Source: Knufia peltigerae | Taxonomy: Eukaryota; Ascomycota; Eurotiomycetes; Chaetothyriales; Trichomeriaceae | NCBI GenBank assembly: GCA_030247855.1 | Contig: JAPDRN010000141.1 | Coordinates: 20,591 to 84,590, forward strand | DNA length: 64,000 nucleotides | Direction: 5' to 3' | Part shown: piece by piece, positions 1 to 11,368 of the stretch | Layout of the letters: each line of letters opens with the position of its first letter | Position numbering within the stretch: position 1 is the stretch's first letter | Position numbers and translations under genes: made by a program | The notes under the pieces: generated by a model | The model's database searches: none | Seen by the model: the letters and a program-made list of their open reading frames with translations, nothing else | What the model was told of the DNA's origin: nothing

Positions 1-145
1 CCTTTTGTTCTCGTGACGAAGAGAGAATGACGACGGCGCCGGACTCGACGAGGGCCTGGGCGACGCTGATGCCGACACCTCCCGTTCCGCCGACGAGCAG
101 CACTCGCTGGCCGACGAGCTTGTTGACGAAGCGTGTTGTTGACAT
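1..145 (-). CDS. Short-chain dehydrogenase/reductase, N-terminal fragment
   Basis: The first 48 residues of an oxidoreductase run off the left edge. The ATG is at 145-143. After a short polar start the reading continues with VGQRVLLVGGTGGVG, a beta strand followed by the glycine-rich GGTGGVG turn of a Rossmann fold, then ISVAQALVESGAVVILSSS. This is the NAD(P)-binding opening of SDR-family enzymes (family knowledge: GxxxGxG-type cofactor loop, helix, second strand). The catalytic Tyr-x-x-x-Lys motif would lie outside the window, so substrate and reaction cannot be stated. A CT- and purine-rich leader precedes the start. An NmrA-like NAD(P)-binding protein is the main alternative. Confidence 0.8.
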   Translation of the reverse strand, partial: MSTTRFVNKLVGQRVLLVGGTGGVGISVAQALVESGAVVILSSSREQK

Positions 146-763
146 TGTGCAGATGGATTTTTGTAGGGGCAGGGGTTGTGAAGTTTCGATCGACTGAGAT
201 TGTACAGAGAAGATGACGAGAGGGAGAGAGAGACACACAAGTAGAGAGTTCTGTCATCTACTTATAAGTCTTCCATACACGTTTGAAAACCTCTCACACA
301 TCCTCTTGCCATGCCTCTAGGTATTCGCATTCTTTTTAACTCCGTATCGAACCGCTCTTGCCTCTACGGAATGTACATGCGAGGTTATCTCCATCAGGTC
401 CATGAGCATATGTGGATTGACCTCAAATAACCTAACTCTTTAAGACAAGACCAAAAAGTCATTGACTGGCATAGTTGTAATCTCCAGACCGAGAGATTGT
501 TTGGAATCAGAGAACTCTCCTGGCGCCAATGATAGAACCATAATGTGCACCATGATACAAGGCTAATTGTGCGCATATTCCTAAAACGGACATTGCGAAA
601 ACTTGTCAACGACGTCATTGTGAGCCTCGACACCACGATACAAAATACATGGTTACAACACGGTATCATCTGGCTCGAGCAAACGACGAGCGCTATTGGG
701 TGATGAAGGGAGTAACTTGGGGGGAGGAAAATTTTGGTGCTTTTTCCATTCCAGTTCTAATGT
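146..763. other. Intergenic, 618 nt
   Basis: This is the upstream region of the leftmost SDR gene and the 3' flank of the SQT1-like gene, both on the minus strand. A purine-rich stretch (GAGAGAGAGA near 220-235) lies in the presumed SDR leader. No RNA gene, repeat or convincing small ORF was seen. Confidence 0.5.
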
Positions 764-2242
764 TCATGCTATGTCCGCTTTGAAAACCAATGCAACACCA
801 TCATCACCCGCCGTCACGATTCTATTTCCTCCGCCGCCCTGGACGAACCCAAGCACACCACCGCCCTCTCCTTCTCCGCGGTGACCTCTCCATTCCTGGA
901 TGAATCCCTGTCCAGCTGCAGTGGTGCCTCCTCTTGCGTCCCATCTTCTCACCACTCCATCCATACCGCAACTCGTCAGGATCCAACCGCCACGCGTCGG
1001 GTTCCTCACAAAGTCGACCTTGACCACCGCATACTCTTCGTGGGCTTCCTTGATATGCCGCCGCACGGCGAATCGGTGGGCAGTGTCAAACAGCGCGATG
1101 CTTCCATCGACGCTACCCGCAGCGAGGAGATTGAGCGGTGGACTTGAAAACGACAACGTCTCGACACCGTCACTCTGTGCCTGTAACGAGGCGAGGATCT
1201 GGCCTGCTGACGCCGCGGTCGCTGCTTGTCCTGCACCAGCACCAGCACCCGCTCCTTTGCCTCCCTTGGCCTTGCCGGCGGTCTTCTTCGCTTGATCCGC
1301 CATCTGCGGCAGACCGACAACTTTAATGTTTCCTCCAGCACCACCCACGGCACACAAGGACGCAGTGCACGCGACACTGTACAGACCACCTTCGACCTCG
1401 AACCGTTGATCCGCAGCCGTGAGACTGACGACTGTCGAACCGGTACCAAACACGTCCCACACGTAGAGGCTCCCGTCTTCCGATACCGTAGCCAAATGAT
1501 TCCCGTCCGGCGTCCATGCGCCAGCCGTACACGATGCGGTGTGTAGATAGAAAGCCTGAACGATCGTGAGAGGAGACGCTTTATCTGCTGCATTGATCTG
1601 GTAGACCCACACGGACCCGTCGTTGGCGCCGAGCGCGACCACGTTCTCGTGCTGCGGGTTCGGCGACGGCGACACCCAGTTGATCTCTTCGACTTCCGAC
1701 GTCTCGGACAAGAACGACCAGTGTTTGTGGCTGGAGTCCGTCGACGCATACGCGCGCAATTTGCCGTCCAGGCCGGCCGTCACGACGTAGTCGCCGCGCG
1801 GGTATGTGAATGTCACCGCGTTGACCGAGTCGGTGTGACCGTCTAGTTTCGCAAGTGCGGCCAAAGACGCACGTTCAACTGGTTGTTGTGGCTGTCCCGT
1901 GGCCGTGGGCGCAGGAGAGTCGGACGAAGAGGAGGCTGCGGAGGTAGAGGCGTCAAAGATGTACGCGACGTCGTCACCACCTCCCGTCACTATTATGCTG
2001 GGCCGCGAGGGGTGTTGGGCGATGCAAAAGATGCTGTCTGAGTGGGCGTCAAAGTGTGCGGCCGAGTCGTTCTGTAGTTGGATTTCTTCCTGTGGTTCCC
2101 CCATGTCCTCCTCCTCGTCCATGTCTTCGTCCATAGGGTGGTCTTCATCTTCGGGGATCTCTTCGTCTGCGTCCTCGGCGGCCAGGAGGTCATCTTCTTC
2201 CATTTCTTCCGAGGGGTTGTGATGCGGATCGGAAGACGACAT
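764..2242 (-). CDS. SQT1: WD40 ribosome-assembly protein, Sqt1/AAMP-like
   Basis: A single-exon gene of 492 aa. The first ~55 residues are very acidic (repeated Asp/Glu tracts), followed by a WD40 propeller: repeats such as AHSDSIFCIAQHPSRP with IIVTGGGDDVAYIFD, LDGHTDSVNAVTF with VVTAGLDGKLRAY, and a final WRGHRGEGEGGG with RIVTAGDDGVALVF. An acidic tail plus propeller of this length fits yeast Sqt1 and animal AAMP. Sqt1 is the dedicated chaperone that binds newly made uL16 and helps load it on the 60S subunit (family knowledge). A low-complexity Gly/Ala/Lys insert (GKGAGAGAGAGQ) sits around residue 340. The ATG at 2242 is the first in frame and begins the acidic tail. Orthology to SQT1 is inferred from layout. 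Confidence 0.85.
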   Translation of the reverse strand: MSSSDPHHNPSEEMEEDDLLAAEDADEEIPEDEDHPMDEDMDEEEDMGEPQEEIQLQNDSAAHFDAHSDSIFCIAQHPSRPSIIVTGGGDDVAYIFDASTSAASSSSDSPAPTATGQPQQPVERASLAALAKLDGHTDSVNAVTFTYPRGDYVVTAGLDGKLRAYASTDSSHKHWSFLSETSEVEEINWVSPSPNPQHENVVALGANDGSVWVYQINAADKASPLTIVQAFYLHTASCTAGAWTPDGNHLATVSEDGSLYVWDVFGTGSTVVSLTAADQRFEVEGGLYSVACTASLCAVGGAGGNIKVVGLPQMADQAKKTAGKAKGGKGAGAGAGAGQAATAASAGQILASLQAQSDGVETLSFSSPPLNLLAAGSVDGSIALFDTAHRFAVRRHIKEAHEEYAVVKVDFVRNPTRGGWILTSCGMDGVVRRWDARGGTTAAGQGFIQEWRGHRGEGEGGGVLGFVQGGGGNRIVTAGDDGVALVFKADIA

Positions 2243-3135
2243 ATCGAGCGTAGAGGAGGGATTAATTGAAGGCGGGGAGCGTAGAGAGAGAGAGAGATCG
2301 AGTAGGGCCAGGGAGGCGGGAAAGAGAGACAGAGAGAGACCCTTTTATGGGAGTCAAGTAGCACTCCGTACTCCGTACTCGAGGTGTCAATTTATAAGAT
2401 GGCGAGCGTCGTTGTCTATGGGAATCGACATCATACCCTGGCTTAGAAATCTTTTTTCCAACGGGCTTGGAGGGGTTCGACCACATTTTGCCTGCGAAAT
2501 CGCGGCATGACATAATTAAAAGGCCCGGTTCATTCAGCCTTGCATGACTCGCGCTCAGCCTTGTGATTGTCTCTGCGGCCTCGCGAAGATAAAGAAAACA
2601 CCCTCGAAAGCACATCTAATATGCTGTAATAAGACACGACATTTGACATCGCATCGCATTGCATTAATCCATCAATTGCTCATCGTCAAGCTGAAATGCA
2701 TTTTGTTCATCTTTCGTTATCCAGCTGATCTTCACTTTCGTCTCTCATGGCTTGTAATGTGCAAAGTCCCTATCTATCGAAGACGAAATTGCACAAAAAG
2801 CTGACCACTCTCTCCTTCTAAAGCCTGCTCTCCGAGATCCCCTGGTTTTGTATTTGCTGCTGCACGCGCCGGAATGTTCTCGCCGCAAGTCACGCCATCT
2901 CTGTCGAGACGCGAATACTACACATGTTGATCATTTCAACAGGGCCAGCACTTCTCTCTGTTCTATGACACATGCTGTCCCACCCCATTGAAAATCCAAC
3001 TCGATCACATATCCAAGTTGGTAATTGGAACGGCTTCGAGTATGCACAGGTCTTCGTAACAATATCCTCGTCGTTCGTCATTATCTTGAGATCATTGTGC
3101 CGCCGGACATGAACACATCCTCCTGCTAATTGCAA
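2243..3135. other. Intergenic: SQT1 promoter and CLA4 3' region
   Basis: A region of 893 nt between two minus-strand genes. The SQT1 leader holds GAGAGAGAGA and AGGGAGGC tracts. Tandem copies of the ACTCCGTA word occur at 2363-2380 (see the motif finding). No supported gene was seen. Confidence 0.5.
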
Positions 3136-5930
3136 TTATTGTCGTCCTTTTTCTCTCCATTTCAATAGTTCGCTCAGACTCGCTAGACTGCAACCCATGC
3201 GCATAAAGTCATTCCGTAGTAGTTCGTCTGCACTGGCCCTGCTTCTAACATCGACGCAGAGACAGACACTCAGGAATGCTTTGAGTTCACGTGAAAGCTT
3301 GTTAGGATTCTTGAGTCTTGGGGTACCATTAGTTGCAATTAAGAAAAGAGCTTTCAGTGGCTCTTCATTGAGATAAGGGGGTTCCGATTCGATCATTTCG
3401 ATGGCCATGATACCAAGGGACCAGATGTCGACCTTGGGTCCATATTCCTTCTGTTTGACAACCTCAGGTGCCATCCAGTATGGTGTGCCTACCATGGTTG
3501 CACGCTTACTCTTGGATTCGGTAAGTTTTGCACAAAATCCGAAATCGGCTGGGAGCCATGTTAGCATGAAAAACATCGTCGTTGACAGGGAAGTACTTAC
3601 TGATTTTGACGTTACCGACACGGTCGAGCAACACATTGTCGCTCTTAATGTCTCGGTGGATAATGTCCTGAGAATGCAGATGAGCCAGACCTTTGCAAGT
3701 TTCGAAACAGATCGTAGCAATCTGATCTTCGGTGATAACTGGGTTGTTGTCAATGATATCGGTGAGAGCGCCTCCCTCCATAAACTCCATAACCACCCAC
3801 AACTCATTGTTTTGTTCTTGCAAGAATGAATCTAGGAAATTGACAATGTTGGGGTGCTTCGAGTCTTTCATGACGATGATCTCGTTGACAATTAGTTCTT
3901 TTCGAGGCTGGTTTCGTAAATCCATCTGTTTAATGGCGACTTGGCCCTTTGGCCCATGCGTGCGGTACAGCTCTCTAGCCACGGCTGACGTCGCACTTTC
4001 TCGTACTCTTGCAACATAGACCGAGCCAGACGCACCTTGACCGATTTTCTTCTGTTTGCTGTAAGAATCGTTAGGGTTGTCTTTAGAAACTACCTGCTTG
4101 AGCTTCGCCATAACTTCGTTCTCGCTCATGCTCGACATTCGAACCTCCTTTGCACGCTCTTCGACGGGCTTCTTGGCTGTCAGGGCAATCTCGGCTTCCT
4201 TACGTGGATCTGCAGCAGGTTTTGCTTGCGGCTGTTTCGCAACGTTCAGGGGCTTAGGTTGTTGTACAGATCCTGGTGTTCGGCTGGGAGATTGACCATT
4301 GACCCCGTTGGCTTGTGGCTTAGACACTGCTTCTTTCCGTGGAGCATCACGCTCGGCTTGATAACGCGCACTAGGTGATGCTTGTCGGTCTGGCTCCCTG
4401 CTGCCAGGAGTGCGTAGAGACCCCTGACCGGCAGATGTTGACTGTGGGATTGATTTCTGAGAAGCGCTGGTTGTAGGGGCAGAAGGGGCAGGTCGATGGG
4501 CTACTGGCTGCTGCCTCAAGGAAGACACTTGCTGTGGAGCACTCGGAGCAGCTCTCGCTGGGTTGAATCTGGGATCTTGTCGGTTGGGTTGGGTACTACC
4601 GCCAAAACCTCCAATTTCTTGTTGAGCAATGGTTGGACGAGTCTTCGGGAGAGACGCATTGTACACTTCCTGGTCTCGGCGCTCACGTTCAGCCGTTTCT
4701 CGTTCTTGATCTCGAGCTCGTTTGGCTTCGGCCTCCATTTGGCGTCGCTTTTGTTCTTGGTTTGCAATTTCTTTGATCCGGGCGGCATCAGCTTCCATAT
4801 CATAAGCCCCTTTGTCGGTCTGCGAGCGCTGTAGTGGTGGCTTTATGGGAGGGGTGCCAGATCGTGACTGGCTATCTTGATACTTATGCATAAACTGGTT
4901 CGCATTGTACCGTTGCGCATCAGTTGGGGGTGCCGGTCTCGGGGGAGCGACCGAATTGCCACCAGTAGGATAGCCAAGTTGCTTATTTGGTTGCGTTGCT
5001 GGAGGAGTTACCATGCCGGGAGTGTACATCTCTGGATGCTGGTCACGCATCTTCTGGTCGGACACAAATTGAAGTACCTCAATCACTGCCTGAGGATTCT
5101 TCTTGTAATCATCCCGGGTAATGGCAGAACTATTCAGCAGCTTCTCCCATTCTTGGGGTAGACCTACAAATCCACCAGTCTGAGGGTCAAAGCCAACGTG
5201 GATACGATGGCTGAAGTTAGTCGGGTTACTGACGCCGCCCATGCCAGGACATCGCTCATATATTTTGTCGATCCACTCGTAGATTTCGTCGTCATTCCGT
5301 ACTTCGCAAGTGATCGTCCGAGTGGGCAGATCTCGACTCACGATGACTTTTCCACCAGTGTCCTTGGGATTGGCAATTCGAGTGATCTCGAAAGCCATTC
5401 GAGTGTCCTCGGATCGTGTCACTCCAGTCACGGTGTTTAGTTGAATAGACTGCATACATTTTCCCGTCTCGCTCTTCATAAAATCCAGTCTGTATTCGCG
5501 CAGGATAAGGTATCTCTGGTTCCATTGCGCGAGGAACTTGTCTTCTTTACATCGGACATGTCCTTCCTTGATGATGGTGACCGCTGAAGAGGACTTTCCA
5601 CTCCCTGCTAGCGATATCGAACTGCCATTCGAGAAAAAGGGAGCGTTTGGGGTATTGATGGCGGGTGAACTTGGACCATTGAGATTCATGGCATCAAAGG
5701 AGGACACAGGGAGCGCGGTGTTGGAACGCTGCAGTTGAAGATCTCGAGGACGGTCTGTAGGAGGGCGCGGAGCAGGGCCAGGGTTCATGAACTGGCCTGC
5801 GCTGTAAAAGCTTGGTATCGTCAGTAGGCATGCCAGCAGGATTGAGGCCGGCAGTTGACCGTCGTAGCAGTGTGGGTAAAGAAAGGCTTGGAGTTCTGGC
5901 TTACGCATGTTCCTGGCCGGAAGCCATCAT
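3136..5930 (-). CDS. CLA4: PAK-family protein kinase Cla4
   Basis: Three exons: 5930-5905, 5801-3601 and 3548-3136, giving 879 aa. Intron 5802-5904 has GTAAGC and TTTTACAG ends. Intron 3549-3600 has GTAAGT and CCCAG and falls just before the DFG motif. Domains: a PH domain at ~87-193 (KEGHVRCKEDKFLAQWNQRY), a CRIB/p21-binding domain at ~200-233 (SNPTNFSHRIHVGFDPQTGG), a Pro/Gln-rich charged linker, and a Ser/Thr kinase at ~593-850 with GQGASGSV, the VAIKQ lysine, HRDIKSDN and DFGFCAKL. PH plus CRIB plus kinase is the Cla4 arrangement, not Ste20. It acts at the plasma membrane as an effector of Cdc42/Rac in polarity and septation (family knowledge). The tiny first exon places the start at MMASGQEHA and is inferred from splice signals; starting at the uninterrupted ATG at 5908 would keep an odd hydrophobic stretch. 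Confidence 0.93.
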
Positions 5931-7446
5931 CTAAAACCGAGTGCGAAAGACTCGGTTACACTTCTTGTCGAGAATTTTTGATGGTGAGACAGGAGATGGA
6001 GGGGCTGCGGCTGAACGTTTGCTCAATGAAGAGTTGTTCCGGCCGAGGTCAGGCGATGCAGTGGCAGCATGCGTGCGATGGTATTTTCTGAGTTGATCTG
6101 AGGCAATGAAGGACAAGTGAGGTTGGGAAGCAGACGCCGGCAAACGAGGTGCACGGGATGACTTGGTCTCTGCTCGGTGTCACTCTGTTCAATGACGGCG
6201 GTGAACGTCAAGTGCGGGACACGTGAATCTCGCAGTCTCTTCAGCCGAAATATTGAAAACAGGCGACTTGGAACGGTATGGGAGTGGATGTGGTCGAGAA
6301 AGGGTGAACATTCGTAGGGCGGCGGTTGGGAGGTTTGCTGACGAGAAACCCAAGTCAACAAGAGGACCAGGATGGTGGGTGCTAAGAGCAGGGATACGGG
6401 CAAATGAACCTGATCAGGCTGAAACGACAGCGGGAGGAGGAAGCATTGATGGTGGGTGGTTGTCGAGGGGAAGAAAAGCCAGTGGTTGGTTGAGAATGAA
6501 CGTACTACTGAGATGGAGTTGGAGGGTGAACGAGGAGTTTCGCTGGTGGTGTTGGTGGAGGTGACAATACGGAGAAGCCGGTGCCCTTTACTGTACTGTA
6601 CGTACCTCGTCTAACGCCTCCAGTTATTTAGTACTCTCTAGTACCTCCCTAGGTGCCTACAAGATATAGGGAACGAGTCTTGACGAGTTGCAACTTACAG
6701 GGGGAGGCGAACATGGATAGGCACCGTCTAGGTACCTAACACAACTGAAATATCACCTGGTATCTGACCTATACGAAATAATTTCAGCAGGATACTCCGT
6801 ACCGTGAGAGGTCTCGTCGTTGACACTCTGTATTGCGTACTGTACTCCGTACTCCTAGGTAAATCCTCTCTCTCTCATACCATGTATACACCACTAACCG
6901 CCACACGATCCTCCGTGTTCGATCCTCCACGGGCCCGTGTCGACAGGGATCTTCAAGTCCATGCTCCTCGCACGAGTCCCTACTGTACACAACTCTCTCC
7001 TTTCTCCTCCGTACTCCGTGTTCCATAAAAGATCAAAACTCACCGGCTTGTTTCAGAAATACGGCACAATAGCCCATTGAGGAAACCCATGGCTTTGTGT
7101 GTCCATTACGAATCTCAATACCGTTTTGTTTCTACAGAGTACCGAAGCCTTGATAGTCGACTTAGCAATTTGTCAATACCCGTGCTTTAACAATGGCATC
7201 TGACATGACAAGAGACAGGCTGTACGATCCACGGGCAACGAGCGCACAAGACAGCTCGACACGTACTCATGCTCAGACCTGAGAGCCAAGCATGGCCCTT
7301 TTCCGTCGATGCTGATGATGAAACAGGAGTGACGATCCAGCGGACCGTGCCTAGCCAGTATAGCTATGACCAGGCACACAGTTCTTTTGTGTCGTGCGAG
7401 AAGTTCAAATGGTTTTTCTGTACACATCTAACACTATTAGCCCTCA
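5931..7446. other. Intergenic: CLA4 promoter
   Basis: A region of 1.5 kb upstream of CLA4 and downstream of SEC12. It contains TACCTAG/CTAGGTAC-rich tracts at 6600-6740 and three copies of the TACTCCGT word (6793, 6843, 7012). ORFs here are short and lack coding character. Confidence 0.5.
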
Positions 7447-9384
7447 CTAATTGGCCACCATATTCCCAACCATTCCAGCAAGCTCCGAGAACAAAATGCC
7501 TTTCAGCACGCTCTCACCCTGCTTTTCAGCCCATTGTCCTGTCTCAATGAGTTTCCGCTTCCAGTTCCGCTTCTGATGCTCACTGAGCTCCTCCCACTTC
7601 TTGAGTGTCTCGTCTTTGATCAGATCCGCATCGTGTTCAAGGACCTCTGTTGACAGTTCACCTGCCTCGGCCCCGTCACGAACGATGATGGCTTTGGGGG
7701 TCTCAAGCCGAGAGTTCTCCTTGACAAAATCCTCCAGTGTTTTCTCCAAGTCCGACACCACCTGAGCAATCTCAGACTGCACGTCCTCGGCAGCATCCTT
7801 GACTCTTTCGGTGGCGCTATGTGCGGCGATTGGAATATCTGATGGTTTAATGGTTGGGATACCGTCAGCAAAGATGTATGGGCGAGCTATCACATCCCGC
7901 ATTCGAGGTGATAACCAGTCTGTTGCGCCGAGCAAGGGAGGCACAGCTCCTCGAATCTCGCAGAAAGCCTGCATCAGAACCGCTACGATACCAACCACCA
8001 CGAGTGCGAAAAATACGCTGAATGTAGTTTGCATCGTCTCAGAGCGGCCAGGAGGGATGAGAACGTAACGAGGAGTCTTGGTATAAAGTGTCGGAAAAGG
8101 TCTTAGTGGTAGATACTGCACTTTTACCATCATGTCAACACCGACAGAAGCCAGCCGAATAGACTGCGGCGGCGTCTCTTTGGTAACGGGTAGTGACGGA
8201 CCCTGGAAATTCGAGAAGACTAGTCGCGTCAACGGCCCACTGTGAACATTGCGCAAGAGCGTATAAGATCGAAACGTCCCTAGCAGCCCAGAAGCGCCAG
8301 AGTAGTCGATCGTAAGCAGCTCGATAGAGCTAGCATCCCCGCTCTGACCAGCAACGGCGATGACTGTTTGCTGATCACCTTGCTCAGATGTACTCAGCGC
8401 GCAGACGTCGAGTCCCACGGCAGCTTTGGTGGATCTATCCAACCGTTTGCGTAGAGTTATTCGTGATTGGGAGAAGTCTTGGGAGATCCTCAAGACAAGG
8501 AGGTCGGCACCAGTTCTCCCTGGTCTGTTTTGGAGGAGTAAAAGATGGTGAGGTGTGATGAAGCGAATGGCGCGGAACCTTGGTCTCTTAGAGGGTGGAA
8601 GGGAAGTCGTCGATTCTGTCGTGCGGTATAATGATATAGGGCTGCTCTTCTTCGCGGCGGTAGGTATCTTCTGAATAAAGACTTCATCGTCTGTGCAGTA
8701 TGCTAGGATATGCCCTGCCTTCTCATCGTCGTCCACACAAAGATCCAAATCTCCTGCTTCATTATTCTTCAGATTGATGCGTGAGATTTCGTCCTTTGAT
8801 GTTGGTGTGGGCGTGGCCTTGAAGACAACAATCTCGTTCTCGGGAGCTAGTCCTGATGCAATGGCTGCGAGTCGAGGTTGTCCTGGCTTCTGTGCCGGTG
8901 AGAAGCGCAACACTCTTTGATACGTCTCATTCTTGGTGCCTGTCGCCGACTTGAACAGCGCTGTCCGTCCCAGCGCCTGTGAATCCTGTGGTGGCTTCTC
9001 CTTCTTCTCCACCGTTGTCCCATCCGCCCTCCTCTTCTTTGCGGGTATCCCTATGCGAAAAGACCTCAAGTGTTCATTCTTGCCTGCATTCTGATCCGTG
9101 ACTGAACTGTTGATGCCGGCGAAAGCAACCAAGGAAGCATCTGAGGAATCCGACACCGCTAGACTAGTCACCGAGTCTTCGTCTTTTGCGAGTTCAACAT
9201 CGACCACCTCTGCTAGTTGCTCTCGGCGAGTCGTATCGATTAATGAGATTTTGTTAGGAACTCCTGTCGAGGATGAACCGCCGCCGCCGCCAACGAGCAA
9301 GAAATCCAGGTTGTAAGGATCAAAGTCGGCCGCGTAGAGAGGATAGGAAAGCTTGACCTGCGACGAGACCACGTTGGGCGCCAT
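7447..9384 (-). CDS. SEC12: Sec12-like ER guanine-nucleotide exchange factor for Sar1
   Basis: A single-exon gene of 645 aa. The N-terminal ~430 residues form a degenerate WD40 propeller that begins with LSYPLYAADFDPYNLDFLLV and a glycine-rich loop, GGGGGSSSTGVPNKI. In Sec12 this position is the potassium-binding loop that contacts Sar1. A hydrophobic segment (FSVFFALVVVGIVAVLMQAF, ~450-470) fits the single transmembrane helix of this type II ER protein, followed by a ~170-residue lumenal tail with acidic and coiled-coil-prone stretches. Sec12 loads GTP on Sar1 to start COPII coat assembly (family knowledge). The ATG at 9384 precedes the first propeller strand directly. It is divergent from PBN1 across 361 nt. 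Sed4-like paralogues are an alternative. Confidence 0.9.
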   Translation of the reverse strand: MAPNVVSSQVKLSYPLYAADFDPYNLDFLLVGGGGGSSSTGVPNKISLIDTTRREQLAEVVDVELAKDEDSVTSLAVSDSSDASLVAFAGINSSVTDQNAGKNEHLRSFRIGIPAKKRRADGTTVEKKEKPPQDSQALGRTALFKSATGTKNETYQRVLRFSPAQKPGQPRLAAIASGLAPENEIVVFKATPTPTSKDEISRINLKNNEAGDLDLCVDDDEKAGHILAYCTDDEVFIQKIPTAAKKSSPISLYRTTESTTSLPPSKRPRFRAIRFITPHHLLLLQNRPGRTGADLLVLRISQDFSQSRITLRKRLDRSTKAAVGLDVCALSTSEQGDQQTVIAVAGQSGDASSIELLTIDYSGASGLLGTFRSYTLLRNVHSGPLTRLVFSNFQGPSLPVTKETPPQSIRLASVGVDMMVKVQYLPLRPFPTLYTKTPRYVLIPPGRSETMQTTFSVFFALVVVGIVAVLMQAFCEIRGAVPPLLGATDWLSPRMRDVIARPYIFADGIPTIKPSDIPIAAHSATERVKDAAEDVQSEIAQVVSDLEKTLEDFVKENSRLETPKAIIVRDGAEAGELSTEVLEHDADLIKDETLKKWEELSEHQKRNWKRKLIETGQWAEKQGESVLKGILFSELAGMVGNMVAN

Positions 9385-9745
9385 GATGTGTCGGAAAGAG
9401 GGTGTTTGTGCTGTAAGAATGCTAGGAGATCATTTAGGTGGTGTAGACATGGTATAAGAAATAAAATCGAGGTTTTACGGAGTATAAGTATGAGAAGATT
9501 ACAAGAATAAGGAAACCTGGACGGAGGTCAATGGGGTTGAAACCAAAGAAAAAAGAGGCGACGTCAGTCACTTCAATGATGTGGACACTTTTTTGTTTAT
9601 CGATAATTGTCGTAAGTGGTTCGGCATCAACTTCTAACCAATACCGAAGACCGCTTCTCACAACCTCAACCTGACGGTATCCCATGATCAAACAATTCTT
9701 GACCTCGATCTGTGTTGCCATTCTCGACTCATTGATTCATTCAAA
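9385..9745. promoter_or_regulatory. Divergent promoter between SEC12 and PBN1
   Basis: A 361-nt spacer between two divergently transcribed ER-membrane genes. One TACGGAGTA word lies at 9476-9484. No defined operator was recognised. Confidence 0.5.
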
Positions 9746-11368
9746 ATGCGCAGACGTGCGACATTCATCACTCACCCAAGTCGAGCAGTGAACCCGGCAG
9801 ACATTCAAGTCTCCGAGAATCAACTCCTACTCGGTGGCCTGAAAGCAGCTCGAGAAGAACGACTCACACTTGGTCTCAACGAACTCCCGGAGGAAGTAGT
9901 AGAGGTTCTCCGAGAAGCTCACGAGCTTCATATACGATGGACCGGAGAACATATCTACCATACCACACCGCCATTCTTATCCAGGACATCTCCCGGTATA
10001 CACGTCCAGTATACTCCCTTGAAAGAAGATCAACCCGACCACCTATGCAGCCTCCTTCACAAGGTCTTTGGTGACGAGCTACGTTGCGCCTCAGCCAAAG
10101 AGACCTTTATCAGCCCGCCCTTGATTTCCGAACGTTTCGCCCAGACGGCTTCATCACAATACTACAGTCTCCTCCCAAATGTCAGACACCTGGCAAACTA
10201 CCTCCAACGGACCATCTGCACACCCTCAGATGTCTCATGTATCCATACAGCTTCTCTCCTAAACTTGGCGGACGCCGTCGACTTTGACTATGACAGCATC
10301 TCCCACGCTCTCATATTGACCGTGCTCTGGTCGAAACAACCAGAAGTCATCTTCGATCCCAAAGGGGAGTTCACGACCTTTGACGCCTGGAATCTTGACA
10401 TCCAGTCCTCTCCAAACGACAAAGTCGAGGTTGGCATACTCAGTCCATCTCCCGCAACCGAACCTTCAGATCTCCAGCTCTCTGGTTTTCTCACCGTGGT
10501 CGGAACCGATGACCATCCCAAAGCCACGCTCTTCAGTTTTCCATCACGCCATCACTCCTTAGACTTGGCACAGCGACGCGACCAGCAATACACGGTGTCG
10601 TTCGACCAGCCGACTGGTCTCCATCCGATCCTGAAGATATCTTTCCCTTACGCCCATGCTCTCGTCGAACCGCAGTCGAAACCACCAGGGAGCGTCTGCG
10701 CGCTCCAGACATATCTGACCCTCCCTTCGCACCTCTTCGCCGACAAATATGCTTTTCTGAGCAACGACCCTCTGTTTCAAAAGTCCCACAACCTAGGACA
10801 GTTACATTCCATCGCGGGAGAGACGGACCTCGAAGCCCCCGATTACGTCGTCGACAAATGGGGCTCGAACATGTTGCTCGACATCCTTACGCCAGATGTG
10901 GACGAGGCGGAGGAGGGCGGAGGTGCAAGAAACTCTTCGCCTGGCCAGTGGAACGTCACGATTCCTCTCCATCTACGGTACCTTGAGCCTACCCCGGGAG
11001 GACAGTCTCAAGTCGAAATTCCGTGGCCGATTGTCTTTTGGGCATGCACCGCCGAAGACGGCACAAAGTTCCCCGTCAACCCTTTTGACAGGATCCATCT
11101 CGGGTACGATGGATTGTTTGGGCCAAGGACGATGTTCTATCACCTTGATCCTGCCGCCCCTGAAGTCGGACCAGACGGCGGGAGACTCATCGAACGCATC
11201 TCCGTGCCCGTCTTGGACACGGAGACTGCAACTTCAAAAATTATCGAGTCGGTGACGTTGGCCACTATAGCATTGGGGTTTGTGTGGGTTTTGCTCAAGC
11301 TGAGGATTCCACAGTTGTTGTCCTCGAGGTCTCGATCGGAAAAACCGGCAATCAAGAAGAGGCAGTAA
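9746..11368 (+). CDS. PBN1: Pbn1/PIG-X-like subunit of GPI mannosyltransferase I
   Basis: A single-exon gene of 540 aa. The start MRRRATFITHP, the segment EERLTLGLNELPEEV and the LHIRWTGEHIY / RTSPGIHVQYTP block match the N-terminal domain of fungal Pbn1. The C-terminal part has the PIG-X-type domain (LHLRYLEP, VEIPWPIVFWACTAEDGTKF, LGYDGLFGPRTMFYHL) and one transmembrane helix near the end (VTLATIALGFVWVLLKL), followed by a basic tail that may carry an ER-retention signal. Pbn1 is an essential ER partner of Gpi14 in the first mannosylation of GPI precursors (family knowledge). Length and single C-terminal anchor agree with the family. The start is the first ATG and sits close behind the SEC12 divergent promoter. 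Confidence 0.9.
   Translation: MRRRATFITHPSRAVNPADIQVSENQLLLGGLKAAREERLTLGLNELPEEVVEVLREAHELHIRWTGEHIYHTTPPFLSRTSPGIHVQYTPLKEDQPDHLCSLLHKVFGDELRCASAKETFISPPLISERFAQTASSQYYSLLPNVRHLANYLQRTICTPSDVSCIHTASLLNLADAVDFDYDSISHALILTVLWSKQPEVIFDPKGEFTTFDAWNLDIQSSPNDKVEVGILSPSPATEPSDLQLSGFLTVVGTDDHPKATLFSFPSRHHSLDLAQRRDQQYTVSFDQPTGLHPILKISFPYAHALVEPQSKPPGSVCALQTYLTLPSHLFADKYAFLSNDPLFQKSHNLGQLHSIAGETDLEAPDYVVDKWGSNMLLDILTPDVDEAEEGGGARNSSPGQWNVTIPLHLRYLEPTPGGQSQVEIPWPIVFWACTAEDGTKFPVNPFDRIHLGYDGLFGPRTMFYHLDPAAPEVGPDGGRLIERISVPVLDTETATSKIIESVTLATIALGFVWVLLKLRIPQLLSSRSRSEKPAIKKRQ

Noticed and set aside
6915..6930. B-box-like TGTTCGATCC
   Set aside because: It lacks the leading GG, and no T stem or other tRNA arms surround it.
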